A stretch of DNA of 64,000 bases from Hetaerina americana (GCA_022747635.1 JAKTNV010000003.1:9030548-9094547); one strand, 5' to 3'. Counted from the stretch's first letter, positions 24,788 through 37,892 are shown. Notes: generated by a model from the sequence alone, not told the origin. Numbers and translations: made by a program.

Positions 24788-27700
24788 TAATATATATGCT
24801 AGTTAAATGTTTTTTTTGGATTCATTTTGGAATAGGTATTGGTGGTCAATTAAGTTCCATTTATTAGATCGGTTGCTTTATTTCTCTCTATTAGCCATTT
24901 TTATAAATCGCTGTCTAACAATAAATCAACATTTGACTCTTATCCAAAGTATAATTGTATATGTCATTCATTAAAAATTAGACTTTAACTTTTACTTATA
25001 CTAGCAACGACTCATTAAATGGCCGTTAATCATTTGCTTCGTTCCGTTCATCGCATTGGCTTAGCATTACCTTGAGTTCTACCTTTAGCATTTGAAGGTT
25101 ACAAACCCCTTTAAGTGCTTATGCAGCCGTCATAGGCAAGTCATCAGTACGAATTGAACGCCAATAATACCAATGGAGGGATACAAGGCGATGCGTAAAC
25201 TGCTTGCAGGATAATGAGTCGTGTAGACGTTTTTGGAAACTTCTTTACTGTATCCGTGTCGCCCGCGCTTCTTGTAAGAAATTATCCTCTTTCTAGGAAT
25301 GATAACCAAAGCGAAGTAATCCATTGCATTAAAATAACCCTTTTAATAGAAAATTTCGTCATCAGGTTATTTTTGGAACACTTTTCTTGCTAATTATATC
25401 CTGCTTTATTGACTGGTTTCATTAAATCTAGTGTAGTAACCCAACATTAGCACACAAATATTAATAATATGCATAATTGTGTATTTAAATGGAAACAATG
25501 TGCCATTGCATAATGCGATAAAGTCGCGTGAAATCGTTTAATATTTTGTTATAAACGAAAACCAAAATTATAATTTCGTGACTGCATTAATTGTCCCGTT
25601 ATTATAAGAGATAATAATGTTACATACTTATTTATTGCAGTAGAATAATACAAATGACTTCAGTGTATTAGAACCTCTTCAGATACAAGTCATTAAATGG
25701 GAGCTATGATGGTAGTTCAAATAAAGGAAATAGTTAATAGTCATTTCCAAAATGATTGGATAATTTAATGCAGCCAGATATGTTAACATATTATTAAAAT
25801 GTCATAAAAATTCAATAAAAATATTTTGAAAGAATACTGTTTTTTGTAAAAGTATTGTTACAAAAAGATTTGTAACAATACTGCAACAAAATTAACATAA
25901 ACCCTTTACCATTACTTGAAATTTATTTAACCATATTATCGAAAAATGATAAAAATCCAATAACTCGGATAATTTATGGAATAATTTTTTTAATGCATTA
26001 TTGGTACTAAGAAAACTAAACCCTTTGTTAAGGAGTTCCTAAAGAGTACAATTTTAATCCTAAAAAACTGCGGGAAATGACGCAACAGTAACTTCATCAT
26101 CATCCAGTAAATGCGCATTATAATGCAACATTTTCAAAGTGATTCTCTTTGACCAGGATTAGAACCCGAATCGCTGAAAATTTGGGAGATAAATCTGGCG
26201 TTCCGGGTTCCAACCCCGGTTGGATTGAAACGCATGATTGCGTATTATTACGTATGTTGGAGTTTTCTTTGAAATTTGTTGCACGATAGGGGGCATTTAC
26301 TGAATGACTCTGTTAAAAGTTACCGTTTCGGCGTCTCCCGGTGTTTCTTACCATTTATTTATCCTCGGTAAAACCAACTAGTGTTTAAAGTAGGCTCTTA
26401 ACTCGTGTTATTTGTTGATTTAATAGGTACAAGGGAGGATATTAGACGAGATGAGTGCATATGTGACGGATTTGAATTTCTAATCTTTATGTATATGTGT
26501 AACTTTTTGTCTTCTTTTTTTGCAGTCTTTTCAGTTTACATTTTAAAATTATTGCACCAGGCAAATTTTAACATGTACGAGAATAAGACAAAACTGTTCT
26601 TAAAACAGCATTCCATATTGAGTTCAACTAATTGAATGAACTATTTTTCATACATTTTTGTCTGAAAGTTCACAAATTTCAAAAGGATTTTGAGAGAAAA
26701 TCTAATAGTAAAATAGCGTCCATTTCTAATTTCTTTGGAAGGAAGAACGATTTCCGTATGTTAATTATTTCTGATGATATTTTACGAAGAGTTGCATATT
26801 TACAAAATTTAATTAAGATTCAGACCTTCATATAATTTTCTTAAAATCAGTCACCTTATTAGGCAGCTGAATATTTTCATCTCCGAAGTACAAATACTTT
26901 GTCTTTGCTAATTACTTTAAATTCGCATTTAGGTGATGAATTAAAATTTATCATAGCCAATATTTAAAAAGTAATATTTCTATATATTTTTGGGGAAACC
27001 TCTCCAAATATTTACATAAATACTCCCGGAGAATTCACATAAAACTTTTTTTAAATATATAATCCTAAAACTTCTCTTTTGCGTGTCTGTTAGAAGTTTT
27101 AAAATTGTCAAAAACAAGTACTTATGTTTGTTTAACCTTCCTTTATTTCTGACTACTCGCTATAAATGGCAGGCTCAATAATTTTCCTTTTAATAATTTA
27201 TGTCAAGATGAAGCGCGGCGACGCAGCGTCTCCGATCTGTCTAAATATTACCGTAGTATTTCGGATTAGCTGCCAGCTTAGTACATGTTTGAATGTAACC
27301 ATCTCACGTCAAAAACTGGAGTGGAAAAAGGACAGGAAAATGACTGCCTGCGAAGGAAAAAATTACCATCGATTTTAATCCGACGAGGGAGCTAGAAGGT
27401 GTAAAGAAAACGCTTCGGCAAAAATGCTTACTTATCCTTCAAGGGTATCGGACGTGAATGTGAAACTTTGTGCTTTTAATTCGCTCATTGAAAAGATCTG
27501 TGTGGATTTAAAAAAATTTATATTGAGGGCAAAAATTTAAATTCAACTTCGGTGAAGCTTACTTTCTTGGACACTAACAATAGGACCCATGAAATTGTCT
27601 TATTTTTGGCGTATGCAGTGTGATGACTTTGTTTGGTCATATTCTTTTAGAATAAAAATGGTAAAATGATCGAGTAATATATGTTAGTTAATTTTAAGAT

Positions 27701-28274
27701 AACGAAATGTAAAAAATGATTCATTAATTGCTTAAAAATTGAAAATTTATAAAAAATATGTATTACTATTGTATTTAAGCAAATATTATAAACATAAGAT
27801 TAAAGATACATTTTTCAGCCCTATAAATTATTCCAACAGATGAGCAGCGTTTATTAGAATTCCATTGTTCGATGAATTAACTATCGCATTAAAATTTTTA
27901 ATTCCTAGACCTGGAAATTTATTCTGAATGCTATGACGATCATTTTTTCATTTATTGAATTCGTAAATTAAAATTTAAAAGAAATGGTTTTTGAAAAATT
28001 AGAATAAGGTCACAAAATATGTGCCAAGTAAAAATATAAAATACCTAATACTTACAAAACTTTTCAGATCCTGTTAATGGTCGAGTAAATAAAATTAACC
28101 TTTATTACAAAGTGTTGGAGGTAATAAAATAGTTTTTCGTATTTTCATTAATTAATCACGGTATGAAATGGTTTAGGAAAAGTGAAATTTCTAATAAATG
28201 TCGTAATATTCAGTAAATGTAATGCATAGTTACTTGCTGATGAAATCCTAATTCCTTAATGTTTTGTTTTTCAG
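24785..28274. other. AT-rich region without recognisable gene
   Basis: Only short unsupported frames, for example 26405-26635 (76 codons) and 27166-27378 (70 codons, in a slightly CpG-richer patch). None has a recognisable motif. It includes the SINE-like patch listed separately at 26160. Confidence 0.35.
26160..26225. repeat. Possible tRNA/SINE-derived fragment with two opposed T-arm-like motifs
   Basis: The plus strand has CCGGGTTCCAACCCCGG, a perfect five-pair T-arm-like hairpin (26198-26214). About 30-40 nt to its left, the minus strand reads CGGGTTCTAATCCTGG, a box B-like motif. No convincing box A is present for either, so this is at best a fragment. Confidence 0.25.
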
Positions 28275-28347
28275 GTGAGTTTCAACCACACTTGGATTAT
28301 TATTTCTTCTTTTGAAAGTGAGCCAACAATCGTGAATTTTTTGCAAG
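28275..28347 (+). CDS. Possible isolated internal exon, 73 bp
   Basis: A strong acceptor (TGTTTTGTTTTTCAG, ending 28274) and a strong donor (CAAG/GTAAGC, GT at 28348) bracket 73 bp. It is open in exactly one frame and would read VSFNHTWIIISSFESEPTIV plus four further residues. The protein family is not recognised. Chance pairs of splice-like sites are common in AT-rich DNA, and no neighbouring exon was found, so this is a hypothesis only. If real, the host gene is on the plus strand with introns of many kilobases. Confidence 0.2.
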
Positions 28348-29146
28348 GTAAGCGTTTCTACGTAGAAATCTGGATAGTCACGAGTATATTATACCTAAAA
28401 TTTCCGTTTGTCTAATAAAAGTTGAGGGTAATTAGTTACGTTTCCTCCTGTATTTTCTTGGTAGACCCTTTTGGTTTTCTATTTTTAGAAGTCATTTAAA
28501 TGAATTGCTCATATATATTGCTCATCCTGTATGAAGTGTTGGTTTACGAAAACAAAATGATTTATCCTTTTATTGCATGTTTAGCAAAGTTGTTAAGAAT
28601 AATCAGTTTTTTTAAATTAAAATTTTTTAAAGAACAACACGCATCAGATAAATAATATAATCATCTAGCAATGAAGGATAACTATTTAACATGCCGTAGT
28701 TATAATATCGAAAATCGAAAAAAAATTAAAATAATCAGTATAGCTTTAGTTTTATAATTATTTTCGCACGTATTGTATGTAATATGTTATTTCGAAATTT
28801 CTTTCACTGGTGTAATTTTGGGTAATCATCCGAAGTGAAAAAAAATTCCGGTCAGTCTGTGTTTGCTTCGAGTTTCCGCTTTAATAAATCCCGTCGAACA
28901 GTCACTTCGAGTATTGCAGCAGACGCTCCAACGAGTAATTAAGAGTAATCTACAAAGAAATTTAGCTCAAGTTTGGTTAATGTAGTGTGTATCTCACAAA
29001 TAGCTAGATACTAAATTGCTTACCATACATTGCCAAACACTGCTTATGTCTTAGTGAACCAATTTTGTGGTTTATGCAATTGTGTTTTCAATGTTCAATT
29101 GTCATAAGCATAAATGCACGAGCGGCTATCTATAGGATGCTATTGC

Positions 29147-29148
<2 letters not shown>
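28348..29148. other. AT-rich spacer, nothing recognised
   Basis: No coding or repeat feature seen up to the (TA)n tract. Confidence 0.4.

Positions 29149-29197
<49 letters not shown>
29149..29197. repeat. (TA)n microsatellite, left of mini LINE copy
   Basis: About 48 bp of alternating A and T directly abutting the LINE 3'-end fragment. Confidence 0.95.
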
Positions 29198-29200
<3 letters not shown>

Positions 29201-29248
29201 GTGTCCATCGAAAAACCTACCTTAACCGGTAGATTACCTTAAAAAAAA
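29196..29248 (+). mobile_element. Ultra-short (about 45 bp) 5'-truncated LINE 3' end with A-tail
   Basis: It begins at GTTGTGTCCATCG and ends at CGGTAGATTACCTT followed by A8. This matches the last ~43 nt of the full-length LINE (13176-13218 on the minus strand) with no difference that I can see. (TA)n lies on both sides (29149-29197 and 29249-29260). Only the 3' terminus was copied, an extreme 5' truncation. Confidence 0.9.
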
Positions 29249-29260
29249 TATATATATATA
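29249..29260. repeat. (TA)n tract right of mini LINE copy
   Basis: Short continuation of the TA repeat after the A-tail. Confidence 0.85.
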
Positions 29261-31489
29261 GTCAAATGCAGAGAGTGAAACATCTTTTATTGATACCGCT
29301 ATCCTTTCAAATCATTTTCTGAGATAATCTCTAAAAGCAAGTGTTTTATGGGTTACTCATATGCCTTAGCATACTCGTACGTCCCTCTAAGTAATGAATG
29401 ATTCAGTATCTAAATTGCAGGTAACTCGGGGAAATAATCACATCTCTTGTCTTTATTTTTTCCATAAATGAAAGAGGAACTTGATTTCTTCGCAATTTCA
29501 CTCTTTTTACTTCGTGAATTTCATATCGTAATGTCTGACTCCTCTTTTCTTTTCATGATATTTCTTTTCACTAGTCAAGTTTTCTTTGGTGGCTTTACTT
29601 CCTCGGTTTCGTATTGTCGAAAAACCGGCTCTCTGATGGGAGCATATTTTCCGCCATCCTGTTCATGTAATCGCATCAAGCATCTAGAATCGTGTTTACG
29701 AATTTTCCTCCTCGCTCTGTCTCCTACCTCCTTCGTCCGCAACTTTATCTTGTTTCCGAATGTTTAGCTATCGACTTGGCTCGATTTTTCCGATTCCTCC
29801 CCCCTCCCATTCACCCTCAGCTACGTTGGCTCCATTTATTTCTCCTTTGGGTTTCGCCCCGAGTTCTCGCTGAGGAAGCATTTGCACTTTTTCTTCTACA
29901 ATGCCGACTTTTCCTATTTAATCATCGAATTTTGGGGAGCACATAACATTATGGAATTTACTTTCCATGTTGACATCGTAATTTTTAACTATCAGAAATA
30001 ATGATTTAAATTTTTCCATTTTATTTTTCTAGCTTTTAAATGCGTTTTTAAGACAGAATTTAAGTTTTTTTTTGTTTTTAATTATAAGCTATTATTTTTC
30101 TTCCCTTCAGACTTTGGTTTCTTCAAAAATATACCACGAAGATACCTACGCTTATTATATAATGGATTATTTTATTCCATAAATTACGGGATGGCGAGCC
30201 AACTTTTTGTATACTAGTACATATGGGAATTTTTTGACTAGTCATTTTCTTTTAACATAACACAAATTATTTCTCTTTGCGTAAAAGAAGATTACAGCTG
30301 ATTTCCCAGGAGGATATTAGCCCATTCCATTTTTCAAAAGAAATATAATTAGGATTATTAGGATATTATGTACTTAAATAGCTTTCAATTTTCTTTCAAA
30401 TGCGTAAATTTCTTTCATCTTTAGCTTCAATAATCGAAAACAAACCACGATTCAATATTTATGAAATTGAACAAAAATCAAATCAGATGGCATGCCATTT
30501 AAAACTTATCTTTCTTTGATTTAACTTATATATTGATGAGTTAATTATGTATTTCAAATGAATCTTTTTTAACAATTTTAATTAAGAGTATTTAATACTC
30601 GCTTATCTATTCGAGTGATACATGAAATTGCTATGAAAATTTTATGTGAAGAGCAGTTTTTAAGAGAATTTAGATACGAGCAGTTTTTAAGAGATTTAGA
30701 TATATTAGTTTTGCGGAAGTCATAATTTCGAATATTTTAATGTGTAACTGGTACCACAATGAGATATAAATTATAAATGCTTCAGCACAGAAGAAAAAAT
30801 GCGCATATTTAGCAACTTTGAAAATCGAGGATATCATACACTTATGGTAATTGAAGTAATTTTCCTTTGAATGCTTATAAAGTGAATATTTACTAATTCC
30901 AAAGAAATTGTTGCATTATTTGAATATTTACTCTTGAAATAGTTTGATTTATTGAATTTGAACTATCAAGAATATCACCAACCGGCAATTTTTCATCATT
31001 ATCTAGAATGCATACTTTATGTTTATTTACGCCAGATTTTCTCAGAGTAGTTCAATGAATAGTTGTCTATAATAAATGGCTGTTTTATGTCGTACTCGTA
31101 ATAAAATGGAAGATCTGTATTCTCACAGTTACTCAGATTTTATACCTAAACCATTGAAAAATTATATCATTCTCGATATAACGGGGAATAATGCACATAT
31201 AACTTACATTATTATGATTCGATATTTATTTCATACTTTAAATCTCATTTGAATAATCTTTAAGGATATAATTATGTGGCCAATTTGTTTCTATTGAAAT
31301 ATTAAGATTATCCGACTTTATAATAATATCAGTATATACAATATTCTGCATCCGATAAAAGCTTTCTCAAACAAAAGCCATAGAATCGTTGTTCCATTCA
31401 GAGAATTTCGGCTCCTTCGTGCTTGGATAAATAATTTGTTTCCTCCCTTGAAAATTAGCTCCATTTGTTCCCAGAAAGAATAGAGTTAT
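29261..31489. other. AT-rich spacer with a pyrimidine-rich patch
   Basis: A pyrimidine-rich stretch at about 29460-29945 supports overlapping frames of 99 and 84 codons, rich in F, L and S, with no recognisable domain. The remainder is AT-rich and featureless. Confidence 0.35.
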
Positions 31490-32270
31490 AAAAAGGAATT
31501 AGTAACGAAATAATCACAAAGGGAAGCGGTGGTAGAGGTTTTCGGAGCGTGAGGAGAGAAATTAAGACGGAGACGGAGGATAATTAGGGAAAAGCAGAAG
31601 ACGAAGGTGGAGTGAGTGACTGTGTAATGAGCGGGAAACGGCGCGTCGTGGAAGTGTGTTCCCTTAGTCGCGCTCGCCCTTTTAGCACGGTGGTCGGCGA
31701 GTATAATAAGGGGGAGGAGGTGGGAAAGCGAGAGGGGAATAGGGAAGTTAGGGATTCGAGGGATATACCACGGCCTTTTCGTCTCGAAGCGCAGGTTCTG
31801 TTTAGTGAATGGAATTACAGGATGTTTGATCGGAGAAATTTCTTTCCCCACTCTCGTATTCTTCTTTATGATATCGTTTTGGGAGAGAAATACGGTTTGA
31901 GTGGGAAAAGGAGAAAAGGGAAGAGAGATTGCAAATGCCCCGTCGGAGACATCTCGCGCCATGTCACGGAAGACACGGGCCTAAGAGGGAAAATCCTTTG
32001 CTTTTCTCAGAAATGAAAATAAATGTTACCAAAGGTTTTAACTGTGGGAAACTTGTGAGATGTCTCCGATCTGGTAGTCACAGGGTTGCGAGTAAAATGG
32101 GGAAGAAATGGGCAAGTCTACGAAGGGCGGGTGGAAAGATATGGAAGAAATCGTGGAAATGGGAAACTTTTGAATCTTTCTTGGATCTCTTGACGGAATG
32201 TAAATGGACAATGAGGAATTATTTTGTTTTGTCCACAATTTTGAATCATTTGCCTACTTCCATTTGACAG
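31490..32270. other. Purine-rich GC island with overlapping chance ORFs
   Basis: The plus strand is strongly G/A-rich with several CpGs (for example near 31630-31700). Overlapping frames occur on both strands (158, 134 and 112 codons) and are low-complexity in composition. No family is recognised; it may be regulatory or UTR-like sequence. Confidence 0.3.
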
Positions 32271-32899
32271 TCTGTCGATTTCGTGTGATGAATGGTCTGC
32301 TCGAATTCCCATGTAACTTGACATAGGCAAAATTAGTATTTTTCTTCTAGTAGGTAGGTTCACTTAAAATTTAGGCATGGTAATTTTTTAATGAGTCAAG
32401 CAAATAATAGGCACAGCGAAGTTCTGAGGACTTTCTCGATGAGTAAATCATAATTTAGTTTCCATTCCTTGGCCACCTCAATATTATTTTTCTTTTGCTG
32501 TCATCTGCATTGGTAAAAATGGGTGCGTCTGTTTGTATGTTTTTACCTTTTAAATATTTCTACTACTGAGATCATATTTCCACTCATTATAAGTAAATAT
32601 TGAAATGATTCCTTATGATATTTTGTGTCATTAAAATGGAGATTTATTAGGATACGCTCCACATAATACTCTTAGGCTTACAAATCATGTTTAGGAGCAA
32701 GGTAAAATGAGAATGTTTCATATGATGAAGAACGTGTGTGATATAGTTGCAAACATATACAAGTTAAACATATAATTCTATATTCTTAAATCTATACTAG
32801 TGTGCTCTGTCCTTGGAAACAAATTTATTATGTTGTTCGACTGAAAGTACTCATTGTTACAAAGGATCAGTCAGTGGTTTTCCAGAATTCATGGCGGGA
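32271..32899. other. AT-rich spacer, nothing recognised
   Basis: No feature supported. Confidence 0.4.
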
Positions 32900-33045
32900 T
32901 AAAATTTGTAGAATTCAGCAATTGATAAATCAGGAATTCAGAAATTCAAAATTCAGGCAGTAGGAATTGAAGAATTAGGAATTCAGCAATTAGGAATTTA
33001 GCAAGTGGGCATTAGGAATTCAGTAATTAGATTTTCAGGGATCAG
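32900..33045. repeat. Degenerate minisatellite built on a GAATTCAGCAATTAGG-like unit
   Basis: Repeated variants of GAATTCAGNAATTAGG (about 16 bp) occur near 32905, 32932, 32944, 32963, 32980, 32996 and 33017, with substitutions and indels. The array is old and imperfect. Confidence 0.7.
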
Positions 33046-33439
33046 GATATCCTAGTGCCCAAGGAGTTACAGTTTCAGTTAATATTTCTCCATGTATCTT
33101 GAATGAGAGTGCGTACAAGATATAAAAACAGCCAGAAGCCATGTCAACCTTATTGTGAGCGCAGATGCTTCCTTTATTGGTGCCCTTTATCATGTGTTCG
33201 CTCAGCTCGAGATGAAACGAGTCGTAGTCTCTTTTCCCCGGCGAATATGAGAGCGCTGGTGGCGATCTCAGCTTTCGTTATGCGATTTGCACGAGCAAAA
33301 CCTTTTTCTGCACCATTTCCTTTGAGACATATACTTACTTGAAATGTAGGATTTTTTAAAATCGAATCTAAACTACCACATTGGCTGCTACTTGCATACA
33401 ATTCCTCACGTCCCAGGGTGTATTATTATAAATCTGTTG
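33046..33439. other. Non-coding spacer, moderate GC
   Basis: Short frames at 33103-33342 (plus) and 33174-33401 (minus) are unrecognised and overlap on opposite strands. Confidence 0.3.
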
Positions 33440-34260
33440 TATGTTGGATAAGGGTATGACGAAAAGAAAAAGGTAGAGGAGGGAGATGGAGGAGAGTTTC
33501 CCCAGGAAAAGCGGTTCAAGGTTTCCTGTTACGACCCTTACAGGAACCAATTCCAAGGGCATGCAGGGCGACCGGTGTAATATAAGGGAATGGTGAGAGT
33601 GGAGGACGGGCGAAGGTAGGGTGTGGCGGGGCTGGGAGGAGCGGATATGCGTTGCGGGGGAGGACTTTTGGGAGTTTCCTTCGACGCCCTTTTCCTCATT
33701 CGTCCCCGTCTTCATTTCATTCTCCCTCGCACCCACTCCTTCACCTGCTTCTATGCGTGGGAGCATTATGGGGGATGTATCTCTAGTGAAATGAAAAAAA
33801 TCTTGGGGAAGGGAGGAAGGGAGGGGAGTGGTGGGGCTAGTGGGTGGGTGGGCGGTGGTGGAAGAGCCTCGGCAAAGGGAGAGGGAGAAGGTAGATCGAG
33901 GGGGTGCGTTCGGAGATGAAAGGGGTGGCAGGGGGGGAGAGATATTGTGGAAAAAGGGGGCGGCGTAATGATGAGGGGACGAAGGGGACAGAAATGGGGG
34001 GGGGCGCCGAAAAAGAACCCAACGAGTTACGATCAAAGCGGCGTAGGAAGGCATTCGTTCCACTCTGTTTCGGAGAGGAGGACTTTTTTTAGCGAGGATT
34101 CTGGAAAACAAAAAAACAAATGGGAGAGGAGTGTGGATGAGGAGAGGGATTGTGGAATGGGAGGGGAGCAAGGTGTATATGGTGCACAAAGGAGCGAACG
34201 AGTAGGGTGCGGTGAAAGAAGTGAAAGAGGGAAATTGAGAGGAAGAGTGCGATGTTGAGA
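33440..34260. other. Purine-rich (G-rich plus strand) island
   Basis: About 800 bp of strongly G/A-skewed plus strand with G-runs (for example near 33930 and 33998). Open frames up to 273 codons on the minus strand are rich in P, S and L and follow the skew. No domain is recognised, so it is not called as a gene. Confidence 0.35.
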
Positions 34261-36534
34261 TAATTCAGGGAACCAGCACGGGTGTTGGTAGCTCTTGGTT
34301 TCATCAGTGGCGGCTTTTAAAGTGGAGTTAGTGAAGTGCCACTCCACCTGTAATTTTATGAGCGTTTTTCATTTTCTGCGTGTATTTGGTTTCGTTGGTT
34401 AAATTATTATTTTTTTGGTCAAAGTATATGAATTTTCCCTTGGCTTTTGTCAAAAAAAATGTTTTTTTGCTCTTTATCAACACACCACTTCATAAAATCC
34501 GCCTCATTGCCGAGTGGGCCCTTATCAAGGTGATTGCCTCTCTCTGAAAAATGTGCTGATCAGACTCCGTGCGGCTTATGACTCAAATTATTATCTAAAC
34601 TTATTATTTACAATTCTTTAAAGAGACTTCACATCATGTTACAATACGTTAGCAGTGCAAAAAAGTGGACTAAGTCAATAATTTATATTAATCACAATTT
34701 GAAGAAGGCAGCCATTTATTAATTGTCCGCTCTAAGTTTGTGCCTAGTAAAAGTATCCTGGCATCACAGATACCACCTGGATCACATCATTACCTCCTTA
34801 TTTGTGAAGGATTCCTTGGTATGTTACTTGAGAAAATGCCTACCAAATAGTGTTACTGCACAGAGGTTTGTATATTTGAGGCATCAATTCCCAGGCGTTG
34901 GGCAGCGTCGTCAGGTTATAGGTAAACTTCAGTTCAGTTGGGAAACTGTTGTCTTCAACTGTTGTCTTACGAACTTTTGTTCACATATTTACGTCTTTAG
35001 CTTTAATAGAATTCTCATTAAGTATAATTAATGAATATTGCCTGGGCTACTTTCGAGTTCAATACGTTTATCCAAACCTCATTTGAAATCTATAATGCAT
35101 CAGATGATTTGCGACCTCGAACATACTTAAAGATTATTTAATGGATATATGTGTTTTATGATTCCTAACGTGAAATGAATACACATTTCTGGGAGCTAGT
35201 AGAAGAAAGGCTGGACTGATGTTACTCTGGTTTTGTGCTTGCGTTTATTTGGGAAGGTATTATTAGGAATTGTATTTCGAAAATTTTCCGTTTTAATTCA
35301 CAGTCAAATGATTTCCCAAATTATACACCTGTACCTTTTTACGTATTTCTCTTTTACTCCTTGGATTAATGTTTTAATCCAGTCGCTTTGTGTGCATTTC
35401 TTATAGCACCTGGAAAGTGATGTAATTCTTGAAATTGCGATGTGCATCAGGGAATGAAATTGCTGTAATTGCTGTATTGCTGTAATTCCATTTAAATAAG
35501 AATATATTGGTTTTCGTATATATTTTCCTTTTTCACATCTTCAGAAAATATTAGACTGATAACCAGTTCATAATCTGTCTCGATCATGCTCGAGGAGAGC
35601 TCAATCGTGAAAACAACTGTCGAAAGAAGACGTGATTCAGTCAATTGCCAATTGAATACACAATTGAAAGAAAATATAGTTTTTACATTTCTTAAATAAA
35701 ATAACGCAAAATAGCATTGAGAAATTGGCAAAAATATTAAAACCAACAGTTACAAAATGTCTGACTGTGTTCAAAATTCCATTGTTAGATCACGAAATTC
35801 CAATTATACACTCTGAGCTAACACCACTCTACCACATAGTCCCCCATCAGCTGGCAGATTAAATTGTTGACGTAGAGAGAATGAGAACGTAGTGGGAGAA
35901 GATTTTTACCCCTAGTGAGGGTTCCGTATTGAGAAATCCTTTTGTAAAATAATGTGACGGGCGGGAACACTATGTTGGCCATGGAAAAAAAAGATCAAAA
36001 ATAAGGAAGGGGAACTCGAGGCCAGGGGGTTTGAGATTGTTTGTGTGTAGCAGGGTGATGTATGGTTGTTTGAGTTTACTGAAGGTCTAAGTGAGCCGGA
36101 AAGCTTTGTGACAAAGGGAAGAAAGCTGGCCGACAATGGCGGTGTTTTCGTGCGTGTGGCTGTTGGGAAACTTGGGAGGATGATAATTTGGGGCCGATAC
36201 GGGGAAGTCATTAAAGACCAATGGGGAAGGGATGTATTCACCTTGGAGGGGAATTTGCGAGGTTTTTGGATGGGAGGTCGGAAATAGATTCCCAGTGAAA
36301 AGGAGCAAGTAGGAAAGAAAATACGGAGAGGAATCGGGGGCGGAAGAAGCGCGCGAGGGACGAGATTGAAATGAAATGGAAATAAACTTCGTAGCACGAG
36401 GTTTATGGGGCACAAAATGAGAATCGTTGGGTATAGAACGGGTGCTGCTACCAGGAACATCAGTATTTAGGCCCAGAAAGATACTTTGAAAATATCATGA
36501 AAAATATGAGAAAGAACTGCAGTTATTGGAGCAT
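34261..36534. other. AT-rich spacer with a purine-rich patch at 35900-36400
   Basis: No recognisable gene. The 182-codon minus-strand frame at 35912-36460 overlaps other frames and looks like another by-product of strand skew. Confidence 0.35.
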
Positions 36535-36634
36535 ATATATATGTATATATATAATATATTATATATTATATATATATATATAAAATTTATTATATATATT
36601 ATACATATATATATTATACATATATATATATATA
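36535..36634. repeat. Interrupted (TA)n tract, left of truncated LINE
   Basis: About 100 bp of TA repeats with interruptions (GTA, TAATA, ACATA). It runs directly into the T8 complementary to the LINE A-tail. Confidence 0.9.
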
Positions 36635-36642
36635 TTTTTTTT

Positions 36643-37753
36643 AAGGTAATCTACCGGTTAAGGTAGGTTTTTCGATGGACACAACTACCAAACAAATATT
36701 TTGTGACTACTAACAAAACACAACCCTAAATTCTACTCTACACCAGGTCCCTCTTCATCTCTGAGTACTTTCTTCCGCCCTTCATCCCGTCCAACATACC
36801 TATCCTGTTCCTTCCCTTTCCTCTTTTGCCCAACATTCTACCCTCTATCACAGTCTTCAACATCCCACTGCCGGTCAACACCCCCTTCATCCACTTTTCC
36901 TGCCTCCATAGGATTGCTCCCAACAAACCCCTCTCTTCGCCCACCATACCAAGTACTTCCTCATTTGTTTTCTTCTCTGTCCATTTCACCTTCTCCATTC
37001 TTCTCCACACCCACATTTCAAAAGCCTCCAGTCTACGTCTATCCTCCTGCTTCAATGACCACGTTTCCGCGCCGTACATAGCTACGCTCCATATCAAAGT
37101 TTTTACGAGTCTTTTCTTAACATCCTTACTCAAAGTCCCCGTCATCAACTCCCTCCTCCTCGTGAAAGCCTCTTTGCCTAGCGCAATTCTTCTCCTTACG
37201 TCCCTACTACTTTGACCGTGTTGGTCCAAAACACTACCGAGATACGTAAACTGTTCTACCTGCTCTAGTTTTTGCCCTCCTATTTTAATGTTAAGCTTGC
37301 CCTTTTCCTTTCTAGGAAATCGCATAACCTTTGTTTTATTAATGTTGATTCTCATCCCATACCTGTCGCACTGAATTTCCAATTCACTCAGCAATGCTTG
37401 CAGCCCCTTGGCTGACTGACAAACTAAAGCTTGGTCATCAGCAAACCTAACTGATTTTACGAATTCCCCGCCCACTTTCATTCCTACCTCTAGTTCTTCC
37501 CATGCCTCTTTGATCATTTCCTCTGCATACAGGTTGAACAGCAACGGTGATAATGGGCAACCCTGCCTTACACCCCTTCTTAACACTGCCCATCCTGACT
37601 CCCCGTTTCCGACCCGCACCTGAGCAGTCTGAGACATGTACAGGTTGAGGATTAGCCTCATTTCCCTCCAATCTATTCCTATTTTCTGCAATATACTCAT
37701 TAGTTTTTCCCAATTCACTCTATCAAACGCTTTTTCGAAATCTACGAAGCAGG

Positions 37754-37757
<4 letters not shown>
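36643..37757 (-). mobile_element. 5'-truncated RTE-like LINE copy
   Basis: Nearly identical to 13176-14292 of the full-length element, with an A8 tail (T at 36635-36642). It stops within the RT region, where GCAGGCAAATA merges into (TA)n at 37758. TA repeats on both sides replace any visible target duplication. Confidence 0.92.
36738..37757 (-). pseudogene. LINE ORF2 C-terminal part, about 340 codons, open but N-terminally truncated
   Basis: It encodes residues from about ACFVDFEKAFD to the native C-terminus of ORF2, with RT motifs GVRQGCPLSP and FADD and the complete C-terminal domain, without stops. A few residues differ from the intact copy (for example SRKKKG/PRKEKG, VMVG/GMVG). The endonuclease and first half of the RT are missing. 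The open frame continues upstream into the TA tract as a Tyr-Ile repeat, which is an artefact of the microsatellite. Confidence 0.9.

Positions 37758-37787
<30 letters not shown>
37758..37787. repeat. (TA)n tract between LINE copy and PLE
   Basis: Pure TA, shared boundary of the truncated LINE and the left PLE end. Confidence 0.95.
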
Positions 37788-37788
<1 letters not shown>

Positions 37789-37892
37789 CACTTTTTGGAA
37801 GACTCACGGACGTGAATAATAATGTATAACACTAGGACTAGTGGACACAGACAAAAACACAGAAACACACAAAAAAAGAGACTCACTATTTT

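Noticed and set aside
30188..30210. GGGATGGCGAGCCAACTTTTTG, similar to the hAT-like end at 2022
   Set aside because: A lone short match with no partner end or body within reach.
33368..34189. 273-codon minus-strand frame
   Set aside because: Proline/serine-rich low-complexity product of a purine-skewed tract; competing frames lie on the other strand and no motif is recognised.
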